DNA of 15,187 bases from an uncultured Ruminococcus sp. (lineage in GTDB: Bacteria > Bacillota > Clostridia > Oscillospirales > Acutalibacteraceae). The translations under genes were made by a program, and so were the position numbers. The stretch is from the NCBI GenBank assembly GCA_902767125.1, contig CACXGJ010000179.1, forward strand, positions 1-15,187. The letters are read 5' to 3'. The notes under the pieces were generated by a model that worked only from the letters and a program-made list of their open reading frames with translations, did not search any database and was not told the origin of the DNA. Positions 14,244 through 15,187 of the stretch are shown in pieces (within the stretch, counting starts at the first letter, position 1; every line of letters starts with the position of its first letter).

Positions 14244-15120
14244 ACTCGATATTCTGAATTTGTTCACGTATCTTTTCAAGATCGGCTTTTATTGCAACGA
14301 CCTTGTGTGCAAGCTCGGCATCACAGACCTTTGAGCCGATGGTATTGGCTTCCCTGTTCATTTCCTGAACGATAAAATCAAGTTTTCGTCCTGCGGGTGC
14401 GGAATCATTGAGAATTTGCTCAAGCTGTGCAAAGTGGCTGCGAAGTCTCACAGTTTCCTCTGCAACGGCTGTCTTGTCGGCAAATATCGCTGCTTCCGTA
14501 ATCATTCTCTGCTCATCTATTGTAGTATCAGCCAGAACCTCTTTCAATCTCTCATACAGCTTATTCCTGTATTCTTCGACAGTTTTGGGAGAACGCTCCT
14601 CTATTTCCGAAACTATTGATATGATATTCCGACCACGCTCAAGAACATCATTCTTCAGCTTTTCTCCCTCACGCTCACGCATTTCCATAAAGCTCTTAAG
14701 AGCCTGCTCACCTGCCGCATTCACTATCTCACACAGCTTTTCTTCATCCTCGGGAGCCTTGCTCACGGTAAATATATCGGTATATTTTGAGATAGTGGAA
14801 ACGGAAATGTCATCACGAAGACCATATTTCTCGGACAGCTCCTTCAAGGCATTTACATATCCTGCCGCAAGTGAATGGTTCAGCTTGACATCTGCCGCAA
14901 CATTTTCATCAGCCTCAACCGATACAAAAACATCGACCTTTCCTCTTGATATGTATTTTCCGAGAAGCTCTTTTATACTTTCCTCAAGAAAACCATATCC
15001 TCTCTGAAGTCTGCACTGAAGCTCAAAGAATCGGTGATTGACTGATTTTATTTCAAAAACAATCCTTCTTCCGTCAATAGCACCTTCAAATCTTCCATAT
15101 CCTGTCATACTTTTTATCAT
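14242..15120 (-). CDS. yicC: YicC/YloC-family endoribonuclease
   Basis: YicC-family proteins were long annotated as stress-induced proteins of unknown role and are now described as RNases (E. coli YicC, B. subtilis YloC). The 292 residues fit the family: the N-terminal signature is MIKSMTGYGRFEG, followed by FEIKSVNHRFFEL (22-34) and RGKVDVFV (59-66). The C-terminal DUF1732 region has EETVRLRSHFAQLE (221-234) and GRKLDFIVQEMNREANTIGSK split over 244-264. Between them is a long charged helical middle (about 130-200), likely coiled. ATG 15120 gives the standard N-terminus, but only a weak GAGATGATG-like site precedes it. It is the first gene of the cluster, 31 bp downstream of a putative -10 box, with remA 13 bp after its stop. 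Confidence 0.95.
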   Translation of the reverse strand: MIKSMTGYGRFEGAIDGRRIVFEIKSVNHRFFELQCRLQRGYGFLEESIKELLGKYISRGKVDVFVSVEADENVAADVKLNHSLAAGYVNALKELSEKYGLRDDISVSTISKYTDIFTVSKAPEDEEKLCEIVNAAGEQALKSFMEMREREGEKLKNDVLERGRNIISIVSEIEERSPKTVEEYRNKLYERLKEVLADTTIDEQRMITEAAIFADKTAVAEETVRLRSHFAQLEQILNDSAPAGRKLDFIVQEMNREANTIGSKVCDAELAHKVVAIKADLEKIREQIQNIE

Positions 15121-15150
15121 AATTTCATCATCTCTGTAAATCAGATTTTT

Positions 15151-15179
15151 TTTATAAATATTACAAGATATATTCTAAA
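15151..15179 (-). promoter_or_regulatory. Putative SigA-type promoter of the yicC-coaBC cluster
   Basis: On the minus strand TTTAGA (15174-15179) and TATAAA (15151-15156) are separated by exactly 17 bp. They match the -35 and -10 consensus at 4/6 and 5/6. Transcription would begin near 15144, giving a leader of about 25 nt before yicC. The region is very AT-rich, so a chance match is possible, and the window edge hides what lies further upstream. Confidence 0.5.
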
Positions 15180-15187
15180 TCTTTATA

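Noticed and set aside
14408..15007. Plus-strand open frame of about 199 codons
   Set aside because: It lies fully antisense to yicC, whose product matches its family end to end; the Ser-rich translation is the expected complement of Glu/Arg codons.
1..15187. Defence system, prophage, insertion sequence, or rRNA/tRNA gene
   Set aside because: Nearly all of the window is filled by recognised housekeeping genes; no transposase, integrase, terminal repeats or structured RNA gene was seen in the short gaps.

Overview
The window is about 15 kb of tightly packed bacterial chromosome in which every gene I can support lies on the minus strand. Transcription runs from the right edge (15187) to the left. 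The base composition is AT-leaning, Shine-Dalgarno sites are strong (GGAG/AGGAG), and GTG/TTG starts are frequent. The gene content is the conserved Firmicutes cluster yicC-remA-gmk-rpoZ-priA-def-fmt-rsmB-rlmN-prpC-prkC-rsgA-thiN. Together these suggest a Gram-positive anaerobe of the Clostridia, probably Ruminococcus/Oscillospiraceae-like. That placement is inferred from gene order and protein style, not from a database match.

Layout in transcription order: a putative SigA-type promoter (15151-15179); yicC (RNase/stress-induced family); remA (DUF370 DNA-binding regulator, TTG start); gmk (guanylate kinase); rpoZ (RNA polymerase omega); priA (replication restart helicase); def and fmt (N-formyl-methionine metabolism); rsmB (16S rRNA m5C methyltransferase); rlmN (23S rRNA/tRNA m2A radical-SAM methyltransferase); prpC and prkC (PP2C phosphatase and PASTA-domain Ser/Thr kinase); rsgA (30S assembly GTPase); thiN (thiamine pyrophosphokinase); coaBC (coenzyme A synthesis). 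Spacings run from 14-bp overlaps to a 42-bp gap with no convincing internal terminator, so this is probably one long transcription unit, possibly with internal promoters I did not identify. After a 126-bp AT-rich spacer with a -10-like box and two AT palindromes, a membrane-anchored HtrA/DegP-type serine protease begins and runs off the left edge before its catalytic serine.

The genes cover nucleotide supply (gmk), transcription (rpoZ), replication restart (priA), translation start and ribosome maturation (def, fmt, rsmB, rlmN, rsgA), cofactors (thiN, coaBC) and envelope signalling (prpC, prkC; separately htrA). PrkC is known in Bacillus to phosphorylate the RsgA orthologue (CpgA), so the prpC-prkC-rsgA adjacency may be functional.

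This is mostly an ordinary core-genome region and I see no undescribed multi-gene system. The most notable points are: a Glu/Ser/Pro repeat tail on the extracellular end of PrkC encoded by 15-bp tandem DNA repeats, followed by a basic/hydrophobic tip; an additional post-PASTA extracellular region; absence of rpe between rsgA and thiN with a purine-rich microrepeat at that junction; coaBC placed at the operon end instead of between rpoZ and priA; and several starts (thiN, rlmN, prpC, prkC) where the Shine-Dalgarno site favours a codon inside the longest reading frame.
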